This document shows, piece after piece, positions 53,608-62,378 of a DNA stretch of 64,000 nt. The position numbers and the translations under genes are program-made. Source of the stretch: Halorientalis marina (GTDB lineage: Archaea > Halobacteriota > Halobacteria > Halobacteriales > Haloarculaceae); NCBI RefSeq assembly GCF_023028345.1, contig NZ_CP095487.1:1674001-1738000 (forward strand), read 5' to 3'. Every line of letters starts with the position of its first letter. The stretch's first letter is position 1. Under the pieces are notes generated by a model. The model ran no database searches, was not told where the DNA came from, and saw only the letters and a program-made list of their open reading frames with translations.

Positions 53608-53960
53608 TCAGGCTCTATCGTCCGCTTCGGTACTGCTCTTGCTCTCGCTGGCTGTGTCCCGGTTTTGCAGGCGTTGCTCGGCTGTGTCCCTGTCTTCTGG
53701 GTACCCGATTTAATTCGTCAGCCGTCCAGTCCGCTCGCGTTGATGGCTCGTTCGGACTGAATCAACAGGTCAATAGCGTCACTTAGTTCGTATTCGTTCC
53801 GGTCTGATGGGCGGACCAGATGACAGGCATGGAAGATTCAGGTGTGAACGTATCGAAGCCAGTCATCCCGAGATTCATTGGCGGCTCGTCGGGCTTTTCA
53901 ACCACTTCCACGAACCCCTATCCGCGACCGAAAGCAGCGACCCTGGGTTATCCTCACTCC
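53608..53960 (-). pseudogene. Sugar-1-phosphate nucleotidyltransferase relic (AglF/RmlA-like)
   Basis: Stretches in shifting minus-strand frames give the C-terminal half of a haloarchaeal glucose-1-phosphate nucleotidyltransferase: EVVEKPDEPPMNLGMTGF..TFTP, IFHACHLVRPSDRNEYELSD, AIDLLIQSERAINASGLDG, a TGA where Trp is expected, RI, then IGYPEDRDTAEQRLQNRD to a stop at 53608. At least two frameshifts and one nonsense codon are needed. The N-terminal half with the nucleotide-binding loop was not found. This enzyme would once have made UDP- or dTDP-sugar for the cluster. Confidence 0.72.
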
Positions 53961-54263
53961 ATCCTCTCGACGTCTATTCGACGGTATTTACTGCAATCGA
54001 GCGATGAATAGAGACTCGATGGACAACAGAGTGACCGTGAATTCGAGTGTGGTCAGGCTGTGCGGACAACTGTACCAGAGTGATTCACATCACTCGGTGG
54101 ACTTACTGCTGGCCACACAGCTGATTGCACCGACCCGACGCCTCCAGTGTGTTCAATAGCAACCACCATTCAGCCATGACGGGCATGCCTATGGGCTCCT
54201 CCCAGAACCTAAGCCGACAACCACCGATGAGAAACTACGAGGCAGGAGTGAGCCACAAAGGCC
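53961..54263. other. Gene-free stretch between the nucleotidyltransferase relic and the ABC operon
   Basis: I see no gene, repeat or RNA here. It may hold more of the decayed nucleotidyltransferase, but no conserved motif was found. Confidence 0.4.
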
Positions 54264-55490
54264 TCAGTCAGTTAGCTGTTGCAGCGTCGCCCCACGATAG
54301 AGATATATCCCAGAGCCAATCGCACCAAAGAATCCAATAACAACCGCCATGAGGAAGCCGCCGGCGATAATCTCTGGTGACACCGACGCGAGCCCTTCAA
54401 AGCCGGTCACGGCACTGGCTACAGCATTCGCAGCGATCACGCCGGGTACGGTCAGTGCCGCTCCAATCCCGCCGCCGAGGATTGCAAGCAGCAATGAGCG
54501 CACGACGACAGTTCCGGCCAGAGTCCATGATGAGACGCCGACCGCCTTTGCTGCGGCGAATTCCTGCTTTTGTTGGAGAATCATCGATAACAGGAGATTG
54601 AGTGTCAGGGCGATGCCGGCGATGACCGCAAGGCCGATTAGGCTGACACCGCTGGCGATGACGACAGCTTTGTCTCGCAACAGTGCTCGGATCTGATCCT
54701 GGTTCGTGCGCACCGTGTATTCAGGGTAGGCACGCTGAAGTCCGGCCTGTGCTTGCTCGGGAGACGCACTGTCCGTGAGGCGGACCGAAATGAAGGTCGC
54801 GCGGTCGCTCGCGGTTTTGCCGGTGATGGTCTGTAGTTCGCTGTGGGCCATAACGATCGTCGGTGCGCCGACGAACTGCGAGTACGTATTCGTGATGCCG
54901 ACTATCGTGAAGTTGTGTTCTCGTGCAGTCGCGAGCGTGCCACCGATATGCAGCGTGTCACCGACGCCGACGCCGTAGAGATTGGCTGTTCGCTGATCGA
55001 TCGCGACTTGATGTGTCATCGGCCCGCTGTACGTGCCGTTCGCGTAATGCCGAGACCTGTTGAGTTGACGTCCAGAGACGATATTCACGCTTGGGCCGCG
55101 GGCCGGCCCGCCAACGCCCACAATCGTACTGAATTCCGACTGGTTGGGGCTGGCGTAAACAGTTTGGAACATGAGCGGGACGGCCGTGGCGACCTCTTCA
55201 CGCGTGCTCAGGCTGGCTGCGACATCGTGTGAGTCCACGATGCCGCCTTTGAGGCCGCCGACCGTCCCTGGTTCGAACTCGGTTGGTCCGCCGACGATCC
55301 AGAGGTCGCGCCCGGAGGACTGGAATTTGGACTGGCCGAAGTCAACAACCCCGAAGCCAACACTCAGCAACATCGTGGTGCCGAGGACGGCAATAGCGAT
55401 GCCGATGATTGCGATCGCGGCTTTCCGGCGATTGTGCCGGAGTTCGGCGATCGAGAGGCCGATAACAGCCCGGAAGCGGCTCCCGATCAT
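54264..55490 (-). CDS. ABC transporter permease, FtsX/MacB type
   Basis: A 408-residue protein: one N-terminal membrane helix (about residues 22-45), a large extracytoplasmic MacB-type periplasmic core (about 50-270) and three C-terminal helices with the FtsX block LALTLNLLLSMILQQKQEFAAAKAVGVSSWTLAGTVVVRS. This architecture fits lipoprotein/peptide exporters or mechanotransmission complexes rather than importers. It is the last gene of a three-gene operon, its ATG overlapping the previous stop. Together with its paralogue it would form a heterodimer driven by the ATPase. Confidence 0.88.
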   Translation of the reverse strand: MIGSRFRAVIGLSIAELRHNRRKAAIAIIGIAIAVLGTTMLLSVGFGVVDFGQSKFQSSGRDLWIVGGPTEFEPGTVGGLKGGIVDSHDVAASLSTREEVATAVPLMFQTVYASPNQSEFSTIVGVGGPARGPSVNIVSGRQLNRSRHYANGTYSGPMTHQVAIDQRTANLYGVGVGDTLHIGGTLATAREHNFTIVGITNTYSQFVGAPTIVMAHSELQTITGKTASDRATFISVRLTDSASPEQAQAGLQRAYPEYTVRTNQDQIRALLRDKAVVIASGVSLIGLAVIAGIALTLNLLLSMILQQKQEFAAAKAVGVSSWTLAGTVVVRSLLLAILGGGIGAALTVPGVIAANAVASAVTGFEGLASVSPEIIAGGFLMAVVIGFFGAIGSGIYLYRGATLQQLTD

Positions 55491-56725
55491 CGGGTCAACC
55501 CCTCCAGAATGTCCGTGCGGCGGCTGAGCAGCGCGGGGTAAATCATGCCCAAGATACCGATAACGAGGGCAACGACCAGCGCATACCCGAGCAGGAGCAG
55601 GTCAAACCGCGCGACGGTCTCGAGACCGACACGCGGCGCGATGACGTTGTTGATCGCGTACAGACCGGCGACGCCGAATCCGGAGCCGACGATGCCACCG
55701 GCGATTGAGACCAGGACTGATTCGGTGGCGATCAGGAGCATCCGATGGCGTGTGCTGTAACCGACAGCACCCAGGACCGCGAGTTCCTGTTCGCTAGCAC
55801 TTACTTCCAGGCCCATGAGTGTCGCGACGAACAGCACGCCGACGACGATACCGACAGCGAGGGCCGCGACGGCGACAGCCAGCGGCAGGTTCGACAGCGA
55901 CGTTTCTTGCGCCGAAAGCCCGCTTTTCGTAACGACGGTCGTCTGCGGATAGACGGTCTCGAGCTCTGACCGCACACTCGGGTCGTTCGTACTCACCAAG
56001 ATTTGATCGGCCTGGTCACCACTCGTCGCGCCACTCAACGCCTGAAGCTCACTCAGATGCATGATCATCACTGGCGCAGACCCGCCAGCAACACCCAGCC
56101 CACTCACCGTCACGTTCCGAACCCGGAGTGACTGATTCTGTGTGGCGCGGGACGACCGGAGCGTATCCCCCGTGGACGCATTCAACAATGTGGCTGCGGC
56201 CTCATTCAAAACAACACCACCAGTCCACGACCCGTTGTAGCTGCCATTCGCATAATACGGGTCACCGGGCGCAAGCCCGCGCGTCGACATGCCGGAGAAC
56301 ACTGGCGCGTCCGCAGCGGGAATGATTCCCGCGGCCAAAATATACTCGCGGTCGCCAGTGACGCGATCAGTGACTGGTACTAACTCGAGTGAAACAGGCG
56401 TGACGTGATCAACACGCTCGTCGCGCTCAAGCCGGTCACTAATCGAGTGGGCCGCGCCAAGTTGTACACTGCCACTCGAAACCGCAACTGTCGAAACCGT
56501 GCTTTTCTCCGGGACAATCCAGTAATCGACGCCCTCACTCTGAATGACCGACTCGGATGCTAGCCCGAGCGAGACACCAGTGACGGCGATCATCAACCCG
56601 ACAGCGACTGCCACCCCGAGCACACTCAACAGCAGTCGTTGCGGTGACGTCTGCACCCGCCCGGCTACGCGGCGTGCTGCAAGCCCAATGACACCGATCG
56701 TGCGATGGAACCAGCGCTTAACCAT
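55487..56725 (-). CDS. ABC transporter permease, FtsX/MacB type
   Basis: A 412-residue paralogue of the next gene. The start [19 protein letters not shown] at 56725 is chosen because it overlaps the ATPase stop by 8 bases and the longer frame is antisense-like. One helix (about residues 28-50), a MacB-like external domain with ILAAGIIPAADAPVFSG, then three helices with VGVLFVATLMGLEVSASEQELAVLGAVGYSTRHRMLLIATESV (the FtsX core). It pairs with the downstream permease. Confidence 0.88.
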   Translation of the reverse strand: MVKRWFHRTIGVIGLAARRVAGRVQTSPQRLLLSVLGVAVAVGLMIAVTGVSLGLASESVIQSEGVDYWIVPEKSTVSTVAVSSGSVQLGAAHSISDRLERDERVDHVTPVSLELVPVTDRVTGDREYILAAGIIPAADAPVFSGMSTRGLAPGDPYYANGSYNGSWTGGVVLNEAAATLLNASTGDTLRSSRATQNQSLRVRNVTVSGLGVAGGSAPVMIMHLSELQALSGATSGDQADQILVSTNDPSVRSELETVYPQTTVVTKSGLSAQETSLSNLPLAVAVAALAVGIVVGVLFVATLMGLEVSASEQELAVLGAVGYSTRHRMLLIATESVLVSIAGGIVGSGFGVAGLYAINNVIAPRVGLETVARFDLLLLGYALVVALVIGILGMIYPALLSRRTDILEGLTR

Positions 56726-57470
56726 GACTGTCGTGGATAACCTCGCCGTCTTGCAATTGGATGCGTCGCTCCGTCGCATCAAGCGCCTGCTGATCGTGAG
56801 ACGCGAGCACCACCGCACAGTTGTCTGCAACACTCTCGAGTAAGTCCAGCACGCGCGCACTCGTCTTCGAGTCAAGTTCTCCGGTCGGCTCGTCTGCAAT
56901 CACGAGCGCCGGCTCAGTTGCCAAGGCACGAGCGATCGCCACACGCTGTTGCTCCCCACCGCTGAGCGTTCCTGGACGGTGACTCATCCGGTCAGAAAGC
57001 CCGACCTTTGACAACAGCGTTTCCGCACGATCGTGACGCCGCGCTTTCGACCATCCGAGTTCGACCAGCGGGAGTGCGACATTCGAGAGAGCCGACAACG
57101 ATGGCAAAAGGTGGAACCGCTGGAAGACAATGCCGACACGGTCGCGCCGGATGCGTGCCCGCGCCCGCTCACTCAAATCACTGATATCGTCGCCTCCGAG
57201 CGTGACTGTGCCTTCAGTCGGCGTATCAAGTCCTGCAAGCAAGTGCAACAGCGTGGACTTCCCGCTGCCGCTCGGCCCGGCAATCCCGACAAACTCGCCG
57301 CTGTCAATGCTGATCGAGACCCCGTCAAGGGCGCGAACGACGGGCGCATCAGCCGAACGGAAAAATCTTGAGCCAGTGCCGCGGGTGTACTCGCGAACGA
57401 GCGAGTCACAGGCGACAACGGGTATCGATCTCGTGGAGGGCTGATGATCGGATGGCCGAGATTCCGTCAC
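56718..57470 (-). CDS. ABC transporter ATP-binding protein, LolD/MacB type
   Basis: A 250-residue ATPase starting with GTG. Walker [11 protein letters not shown]-loop in [18 protein letters not shown], signature [16 protein letters not shown], Walker [15 protein letters not shown], and the H-loop His in VVLASHDQQ. The GELDSKT block is typical of LolD/MacB ATPases paired with FtsX-type permeases. It heads the operon; translation of the two permeases is coupled to it. The exported substrate is unknown. Confidence 0.92.
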   Translation of the reverse strand: MTESRPSDHQPSTRSIPVVACDSLVREYTRGTGSRFFRSADAPVVRALDGVSISIDSGEFVGIAGPSGSGKSTLLHLLAGLDTPTEGTVTLGGDDISDLSERARARIRRDRVGIVFQRFHLLPSLSALSNVALPLVELGWSKARRHDRAETLLSKVGLSDRMSHRPGTLSGGEQQRVAIARALATEPALVIADEPTGELDSKTSARVLDLLESVADNCAVVLASHDQQALDATERRIQLQDGEVIHDSHG

Positions 57471-57647
57471 ACTACAGTCTATCGATACAACGAGGGTATA
57501 TCTTTTTGGAATCCACTCCCATGCCGTTGATGGAACGAGTTCTTGAGTTGGCAGCTTGGGCGAGAAGTCTCCGTCCTCACCCAGCGAATCATCGGTAAGC
57601 GGGCTCGACCTGATACGTTAGGGGATCTTCTCCACGGATTGATCCCC

Positions 57648-58568
57648 TCAGCGTCGATCAGGACAGATAGTCACGGGTTGCGAAGCTCGGAAGGTGCTAT
57701 TTGTGTCGTTGAGATGTTCTGAGACAGCGGTTGCCAGGTGTTTCGATCTGATTTCGCTGTCTCCTTGTTCAACGGCATACCGCGCGGCTTCCGTGACAAG
57801 AGTCGTGAGAGCGGCCGCTGATACCCCTTCTGTTTCCGTTGCAATCCGCGACACGTCTTCCGCAGGGACCTTTGATGGTCGATTGGCCAGTTGTTGCTTG
57901 AGGATTGCAGCACGCGTCTCCTCGCTAGGCATTGCGAACTGGAATTCGCGGTCAATGCGTCCGCTTCGGACCGCAGCAGGGTCAAGCTCATCGCGGCGAT
58001 TCGTCGTCCCCACGAACAGTGTCTCGTTCTCGGTGGTCCGCTCCAAGTATGCGAGGAATTCCGAAGTGACCTTGTTATCCTCTTGGTGCTGCTCGGTCCC
58101 GCCGCGAGCGGGGAGCAGTGTGTCGATTTCCTCCGCGAGAATCACCGCGTGGCCATATCGCTGCCCGATGTGGGCAGCCTCGCGAAACAGTTGTTGAACG
58201 CGGTCTGTCGATTCATTGAGCCACCGGCTCTGTAATCGACCGCACGTAACGACTACGTAGGGGTAGCCGAGTTCGCCGGCCAACGCAGTTGCAGAGTGAG
58301 ACTTGCCTGTGCCGGGTGGCCCCGCGAACAGCAGATTCGGCACGTCGACGTTGAATCGACGATACTCGCTGCGTTTCGGACCGAGTGGACGCACGGCAGT
58401 ACGTCGAAGCTCTCGTTTGAGTTGGTCGAGGCCACCCACATCGTCCAAGCTGCGGTCGGGTGCAGTCCGCCACGGGAACGACAGGTCGATGTCGACCTCG
58501 GATTGCAGGCCGACGGGGTCACCCGCGTCGTCGTCACTGGGTTGAGACGGTGTGTCTGTTGCCGTCAT
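57648..58568 (-). CDS. AAA+ ATPase (Cdc48/FtsH-like core), paired with an HNH protein
   Basis: A 306-residue single-AAA protein. A short acidic N-terminus is followed by the classic entry DRSLDDVGGLDQLKRELRR, Walker A GPPGTGKS (83-90), Walker B VILAEEID (142-149), where the usual DE is EE, sensor GTTNR (187-191) and arginine finger RSGRIDR (201-207). A C-terminal lid with a conserved Ala/Leu-rich helix follows. No protease or membrane segment. It begins two bases after the HNH gene's stop, so the two are made together. It may remodel DNA-bound complexes for the nuclease. The family beyond AAA is not recognised. Confidence 0.85.
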   Translation of the reverse strand: MTATDTPSQPSDDDAGDPVGLQSEVDIDLSFPWRTAPDRSLDDVGGLDQLKRELRRTAVRPLGPKRSEYRRFNVDVPNLLFAGPPGTGKSHSATALAGELGYPYVVVTCGRLQSRWLNESTDRVQQLFREAAHIGQRYGHAVILAEEIDTLLPARGGTEQHQEDNKVTSEFLAYLERTTENETLFVGTTNRRDELDPAAVRSGRIDREFQFAMPSEETRAAILKQQLANRPSKVPAEDVSRIATETEGVSAAALTTLVTEAARYAVEQGDSEIRSKHLATAVSEHLNDTNSTFRASQPVTICPDRR

Positions 58569-58570
58569 GG

Positions 58571-59458
58571 TTACACCGGGCGGATATCGTGGGCAGCAAC
58601 TGTCGGAGAGGTTCCGTGTTTCTCAATGATCTCCCGGACGCCTCGCTTCTCTCCGACGTCACTGACGAGCTCAACGATTCGATCGACGTTCAGGGGGATA
58701 TTGTACCGTGTTCGGAGCCGGCGCGCGTACGCCGGATCGCCTTCAGAGAGGGTCACATCATGGGTTTCCTGATCACGGAGTGCGAGGCGAATCACCGCCA
58801 GGTCTCTGAAATCTCGAAGACCGAGCTTCTGTGCTCGCCAGTCCTGCTTGCTGGCTTGGTCATCGTCGTCGCCGCCATGGATGAAGTCATGGCAGTGCAG
58901 GCAGAGGCTCGTGCCGATGTCGGGCGTGTAGGACCAGTGGTGGTAGCTGAGATGGTCCATGTTGAGCTCGTCGAGGGAGCGGTCACAGAGCGGGCACGTG
59001 ACGCTCCACTCCCAGTCCCACTCCTCGGCAAGCTCCTGGACTTCCTCCGTGAATTCACGCGTATGCGGGAGTCCGAGATTTTGGACGCCAATCCGGAACT
59101 TGTGCTCCCAATGCGCCTGGACGATTTCTCTGAGTTGTTCGACTGACGGCGGCGCGGTGCGAATGTTAGGAGCGATGACCGCGGACCACCGGTGAAGCTG
59201 CATGTCGCACTCGAAGCAGGGGATGTCGATTCGCACCGGTTCCTCGGAGAGTCCGGTGTACAGCCGTTTTGCTGTCTCGCCGCATCCCGGGCAGAGGACG
59301 ATTGCTTCACCATCGCGGAAGCGCCCTTGGTCGATTGCTTCTTCAAGGACGATCGCGTAGTCCGGGTCTGGATTTGCAGGTGGCTCTGCTGGATTCTGTA
59401 CTACGTGGTTGTGATCGTGACCGTGCGATTGATGGGCGCAGGTAACGTCGTTTTGCAT
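58571..59458 (-). CDS. HNH-nuclease-like zinc protein, paired with the AAA ATPase
   Basis: A 295-residue protein starting MQNDVTCAHQSHGHDHNH at 59458; the longer frame crosses the leader hairpins. It has a His-rich N-terminus, a zinc ribbon CPGC (56-59)...CFEC (81-84), a second CPLC (155-158), and an HNH-type core LNMDHLSYHHW (Asp168-His169, His173-His174) followed by CLHC (186-189) and HDFIH. These fit a zinc-stabilised HNH endonuclease fold. The C-terminal 90 residues are helical and unassigned. Gene order HNH then AAA suggests a DNA-targeting system, perhaps defence or plasmid maintenance. Confidence 0.75.
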   Translation of the reverse strand: MQNDVTCAHQSHGHDHNHVVQNPAEPPANPDPDYAIVLEEAIDQGRFRDGEAIVLCPGCGETAKRLYTGLSEEPVRIDIPCFECDMQLHRWSAVIAPNIRTAPPSVEQLREIVQAHWEHKFRIGVQNLGLPHTREFTEEVQELAEEWDWEWSVTCPLCDRSLDELNMDHLSYHHWSYTPDIGTSLCLHCHDFIHGGDDDDQASKQDWRAQKLGLRDFRDLAVIRLALRDQETHDVTLSEGDPAYARRLRTRYNIPLNVDRIVELVSDVGEKRGVREIIEKHGTSPTVAAHDIRPV

Positions 59459-59485
59459 GGGTTGATCTCTCCTGAGAGAAACCCG

Positions 59486-59519
59486 GCCCGGGTGCTGCAA
59501 CACCCGGGCGTTAACGCCC
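59486..59519 (-). promoter_or_regulatory. Overlapping palindromes in the leader of the HNH/AAA operon
   Basis: A perfect 9-bp stem (GCCCGGGTG/CACCCGGGC, 6-base loop) at 59486-59509 overlaps a 14-bp palindrome GGGCGTTAACGCCC at 59506-59519. Both lie between the TATA element and the HNH start, about 28-61 bases upstream of the ATG. They could be an operator, an attenuator or an RNA control structure. Confidence 0.55.
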
Positions 59520-59561
59520 CGATGGGACCGGACTTCTCCACCCATGAGTAGAAGTTGCACT

Positions 59562-59572
59562 AGTATAAAAAG
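59562..59572 (-). promoter_or_regulatory. TATA element of the HNH/AAA operon
   Basis: On the minus strand GCGACTTTTTATACTA is a good haloarchaeal BRE/TATA match. Transcription would start near 59537, leaving a leader of about 80 bases that contains the two palindromes. Confidence 0.5.
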
Positions 59573-59892
59573 TCGCAAAACAGCCGAGGAGCAGGTGGGT
59601 TGCCACCAGCGAAGTCTTGCAAACGCGGGTGAGGGTAGCGAAAGCGAATGCACTGCCGTCCCACACACTGACACACCTCATTTTCCGAGATCTGTTCGTG
59701 CCGACGGGCAGGTCCGTCAATACTCGCGAATGGGGGATTGCACACGCCGATTCGCGCAGTGTGTGCAGAACGAGAAGCAGGAAGATATCGATGTGTAACC
59801 ACCGGCCGTCGCAGTAAATCGACACTGTCAGTGGCCCCGTCCCCACTGCTGGTGAAGACTGCCTTTACCCCTGCGGAGGTGAACGGGATTGG

Positions 59893-60045
59893 CTACGCGT
59901 ACTCTTCACCACCGACGGCAGCAACGTCGGGATAGTTGCGGCCCTCCCAGGCACTCAACCGCGCGTTGTCGATGCCTTCGTCGGCTACCAGCGCGCCGAC
60001 GGACTCCAGTGACTCACCAACAGCGGCGCGGTCCCGAACCGGGGG
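59893..60045 (-). pseudogene. C-terminal coding relic of an unrecognised protein
   Basis: A minus-strand frame ending at a TAG (59893-59895) reads VGESLESVGALVADEG, then DNARLSAWEGRNYPDV and AAVGGEEYA. It has a stop upstream at 60046 and no start. The composition is that of a real haloarchaeal protein tail. The rest of the 59573-59892 stretch has no gene I can support. Confidence 0.35.
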
Positions 60046-60081
60046 CTAACCCTTTTTCAATAGGTGTGGGTACGAAAGCCT

Positions 60082-61392
60082 ATGACCGTCTTTCCACCCC
60101 AACTTGACCCCCGCGAGAATGAGGAGTACGAGGAACGTTCAGTCCCGATTCCCGACTGGCAGCGCCACGCAGTAGAGCTTGATGTCGATGCGGACGGGCA
60201 CGAGGTCTACTGTTTCAGAGATCCGTATGCGATAGGAGGGTATGATGTCCCAGAAAGTCATCCATCACGATTCGGTGACATTAACCCAAATAAAAACGGG
60301 CCCGATATGTCACTCTGGCCGATTGAAAAATATGACCCAGGGGCACCCGGTGACGGGTCTCTCACCAAGCACGACCTGAACTGTCGCATGTCTGCATTCC
60401 CTATACCACACGTCAAGTGGGTCACAGACGAGTACATTACTGAGCGAGCAAAATACAACGACACCGCGGTGGAAGTCCCATACGAGAACCTCCCACGGTG
60501 GAGGCAACCAGACAAACGGTCGCTCAGCGGAACTGTCAAACTAAAACCGTCCGCACCGCGGATGAAACTCACCAAGCACCGAAAAGAGGGGCTTCGGCGC
60601 GAGGTCAACTTCTACAACGGAAGAGAAGTCCGCGGCGCCCACATTCTCTTCGACAAACTCCCAGATGTCATGACAATTCTCGGGGACATCCCTGATGACG
60701 AACTGTACCGATTATATGCCGATCCGAGCAGGCCGCCAGAAATCATCGAGAGATTCCGCGATCACGATTGGTTCGAAAAAGAAGCATCGGTCTTTCTCAA
60801 GCCACAGAGAATCCTCAGAAAGAAGGTCTGGTATGCACCCACTCTCGCCGCAAAGAAACTCGTGAACGCACGTGATGACCTCCCCAGCTTCCGGGGTGAC
60901 CCAATGGAAGGGCTTGAACATCGCGTGACCGTCGGTCTCGCCGCTGTCTACCTCACATTCGAGGGGTACGACATCGACACCTACGTCTCGTTCGGTGACT
61001 ACAATGTCGATCTCGTCGCAACCAGGCCCGGCGAACGGAAGTTCGTGGAGGTCATGACCGGCCACAACAACTGGAAGCTACACCGTGAGACATATCGGAA
61101 ACTCTCAGACCTGCGCGATCACGGAACACCACTGGTCGCGTTCGACTCCCGCAAAACAGCTTACCAGATTCTCAACCACTGGCACAATCAGGATCTCGCG
61201 ATCCTCCCCCATGGGACATTCGACACGGAGTTCAACATCAATGATGGCCGTGACCAGATCCAAACTGCGTACAACTTGGGACCAAAGTTCTGTAACATCG
61301 CAGACTGGTGGACGACCGAGTGGCTCTGGCGCAACTCCATCGGGAGTGACCGCACAATCAACCGCGACGATGTAATATCACTCACGTGGTAG
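60082..61392 (+). CDS. PD-(D/E)xK-like nuclease-fold protein
   Basis: A 436-residue protein from MTVFPPQLDPRE at 60082; six further codons upstream are possible. Residues 1-260 are hydrophilic and unassigned. The C-terminal part has GLEHRVTVGLAAVYL (Glu280 in an entry helix), then a beta hairpin with YNVDLVA (Asp310) and KFVEVMTGHNNW (Glu323-x-Met325). The D-x12-E spacing is that of PD-(D/E)xK nucleases, but the Lys is Met. Downstream AFDSRKTAYQILNHWH could be a specificity helix. It could be a restriction-type nuclease or an inactive DNA binder. It is divergent from the HNH/AAA operon and followed by a hairpin at 61420. Confidence 0.6.
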   Translation: MTVFPPQLDPRENEEYEERSVPIPDWQRHAVELDVDADGHEVYCFRDPYAIGGYDVPESHPSRFGDINPNKNGPDMSLWPIEKYDPGAPGDGSLTKHDLNCRMSAFPIPHVKWVTDEYITERAKYNDTAVEVPYENLPRWRQPDKRSLSGTVKLKPSAPRMKLTKHRKEGLRREVNFYNGREVRGAHILFDKLPDVMTILGDIPDDELYRLYADPSRPPEIIERFRDHDWFEKEASVFLKPQRILRKKVWYAPTLAAKKLVNARDDLPSFRGDPMEGLEHRVTVGLAAVYLTFEGYDIDTYVSFGDYNVDLVATRPGERKFVEVMTGHNNWKLHRETYRKLSDLRDHGTPLVAFDSRKTAYQILNHWHNQDLAILPHGTFDTEFNINDGRDQIQTAYNLGPKFCNIADWWTTEWLWRNSIGSDRTINRDDVISLTW

Positions 61393-61419
61393 GTGACCCA
61401 TTTCCCAGTATCACTGCTA

Positions 61420-61437
61420 ACCCCCTCTAATGGGGGT
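61420..61437 (+). terminator. Hairpin downstream of the PD-(D/E)xK-like gene
   Basis: ACCCCC-TCTAAT-GGGGGT forms a perfect 6-bp GC-rich stem 27 bases past the stop codon. It is a plausible end of the transcript. Confidence 0.5.
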
Positions 61438-61825
61438 ACATCACTAGTGTATTACTGGTCTTCTATGCCGGTACTGCCTACGCCGATATCAAGCCGTGTG
61501 ACCCGTTCCACAGTTGGTTTTTGCCGGGAAACTAAGCCAATGACCAAAATAATTGTCGGTAACTGTATGTTTTTGCATATATGAACCGCTGTATGAATCC
61601 TTGTATGGGTGCCTACAGTACTGCCGTAGGACCGATCCGAATCACTCAACTACTACCTGTGAAAACCCAGTACATTCTATCACACTCTATAGAATCCCGT
61701 TCAAAACAGGGAACGGCACTTCGCGTATACTTTGATTAATCTGATACCACTATCGTTAGCCAAGAGAAATACTCGCCCACGCCGGTCGTCATCTATGCGG
61801 TCCCGAAAGGACACAAAACCCGGCT
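61438..61825. other. Gene-free AT-rich stretch
   Basis: About 390 bp with no gene I can support. Several short direct echoes of TATGNA are present around 61570-61610, but no iteron array or long repeat. An origin or regulatory region for the partition locus is possible but not shown. Confidence 0.4.
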
Positions 61826-61978
61826 TCATTCCGGCGCTACAACGTCTTCGCACACCGGACACTCAGCCCAGACACCGTCAGTACCGTCGTCCTTCTCGTA
61901 CTCGACCAGTAGCCACGCTTCGGGGATAGACTCACCACAGTCCGGGCACCGACCGAGAGCAGATTCATCGGTGTTCAT
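61826..61978 (-). CDS. Zinc-ribbon microprotein
   Basis: A 50-residue protein from MNTDESALGRCPDCGESIP at 61978; the longer frame is antisense-like. Two CxxC pairs (CPDC and CPVC) with LLVEYEKDDG and GVWAECPVCEDVVAPE between and after form a small zinc ribbon. Haloarchaea carry many such proteins, often next to plasmid genes. Role unknown, perhaps nucleic-acid or protein binding. It is divergent from a second zinc-ribbon gene at 62142. Confidence 0.65.
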   Translation of the reverse strand: MNTDESALGRCPDCGESIPEAWLLVEYEKDDGTDGVWAECPVCEDVVAPE

Positions 61979-62141
61979 GGAAGGGGAATGGAAGGAGCGT
62001 GTGACAGCCTTCCTTCCGTGCGTCCCTGTGGAGTCCTCGAAGGTAAGTTTTCGGCGGGATTGTCGGTCACAGACACCGGGTTTCCACTGAAACAAGTCGT
62101 CCGCCACAGTTAATCCGTTGTCACCTGTAGTTCGAAAGACG

Positions 62142-62297
62142 ATGGGGGTCCGCACAGTCCTCACTCGGCTACTCCCCGGAGGCGGGTCGAACGTAGTCGT
62201 TGAGTGTCGCAACTGCGGAACGAGCGTCTCGCCGGGGACCGAAGAGTGTCCAGACTGTGGGGACACCGAGTTCTCTCGATACGAGATACCGGAATAG
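62142..62297 (+). CDS. Zinc-ribbon microprotein
   Basis: A 51-residue protein, MGVRTVLTRLLPGGGSNVVV followed by CRNCGTSVSPGTEECPDCGD and EFSRYEIPE. The two CxxC knuckles of a rubredoxin-like zinc ribbon are separated by 11 residues. This layout is common among haloarchaeal small proteins. It is shorter than a 60-codon cutoff and easily missed. It is divergent from the 61826 gene with about 160 bp between. Confidence 0.7.
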   Translation: MGVRTVLTRLLPGGGSNVVVECRNCGTSVSPGTEECPDCGDTEFSRYEIPE

Positions 62298-62378
62298 GTC
62301 GTCGGGTAACTTGGAATCCGCGGCACCGATGATGGCGCCCTCGTTGGTATCCTCACAACGGCTGATCTCATCCACTAT

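Noticed and set aside
59544..59798. 84-codon plus-strand frame ending CTRRFAQCVQNEKQEDIDV
   Set aside because: It crosses the promoter of the HNH operon, has mixed low-support composition and no family; a shorter Cys-containing end alone is not convincing.
61553..61735. 60-codon frame in the gene-free stretch
   Set aside because: Cys/Tyr-rich, no homologous look, no ribosome site; the region behaves as non-coding.
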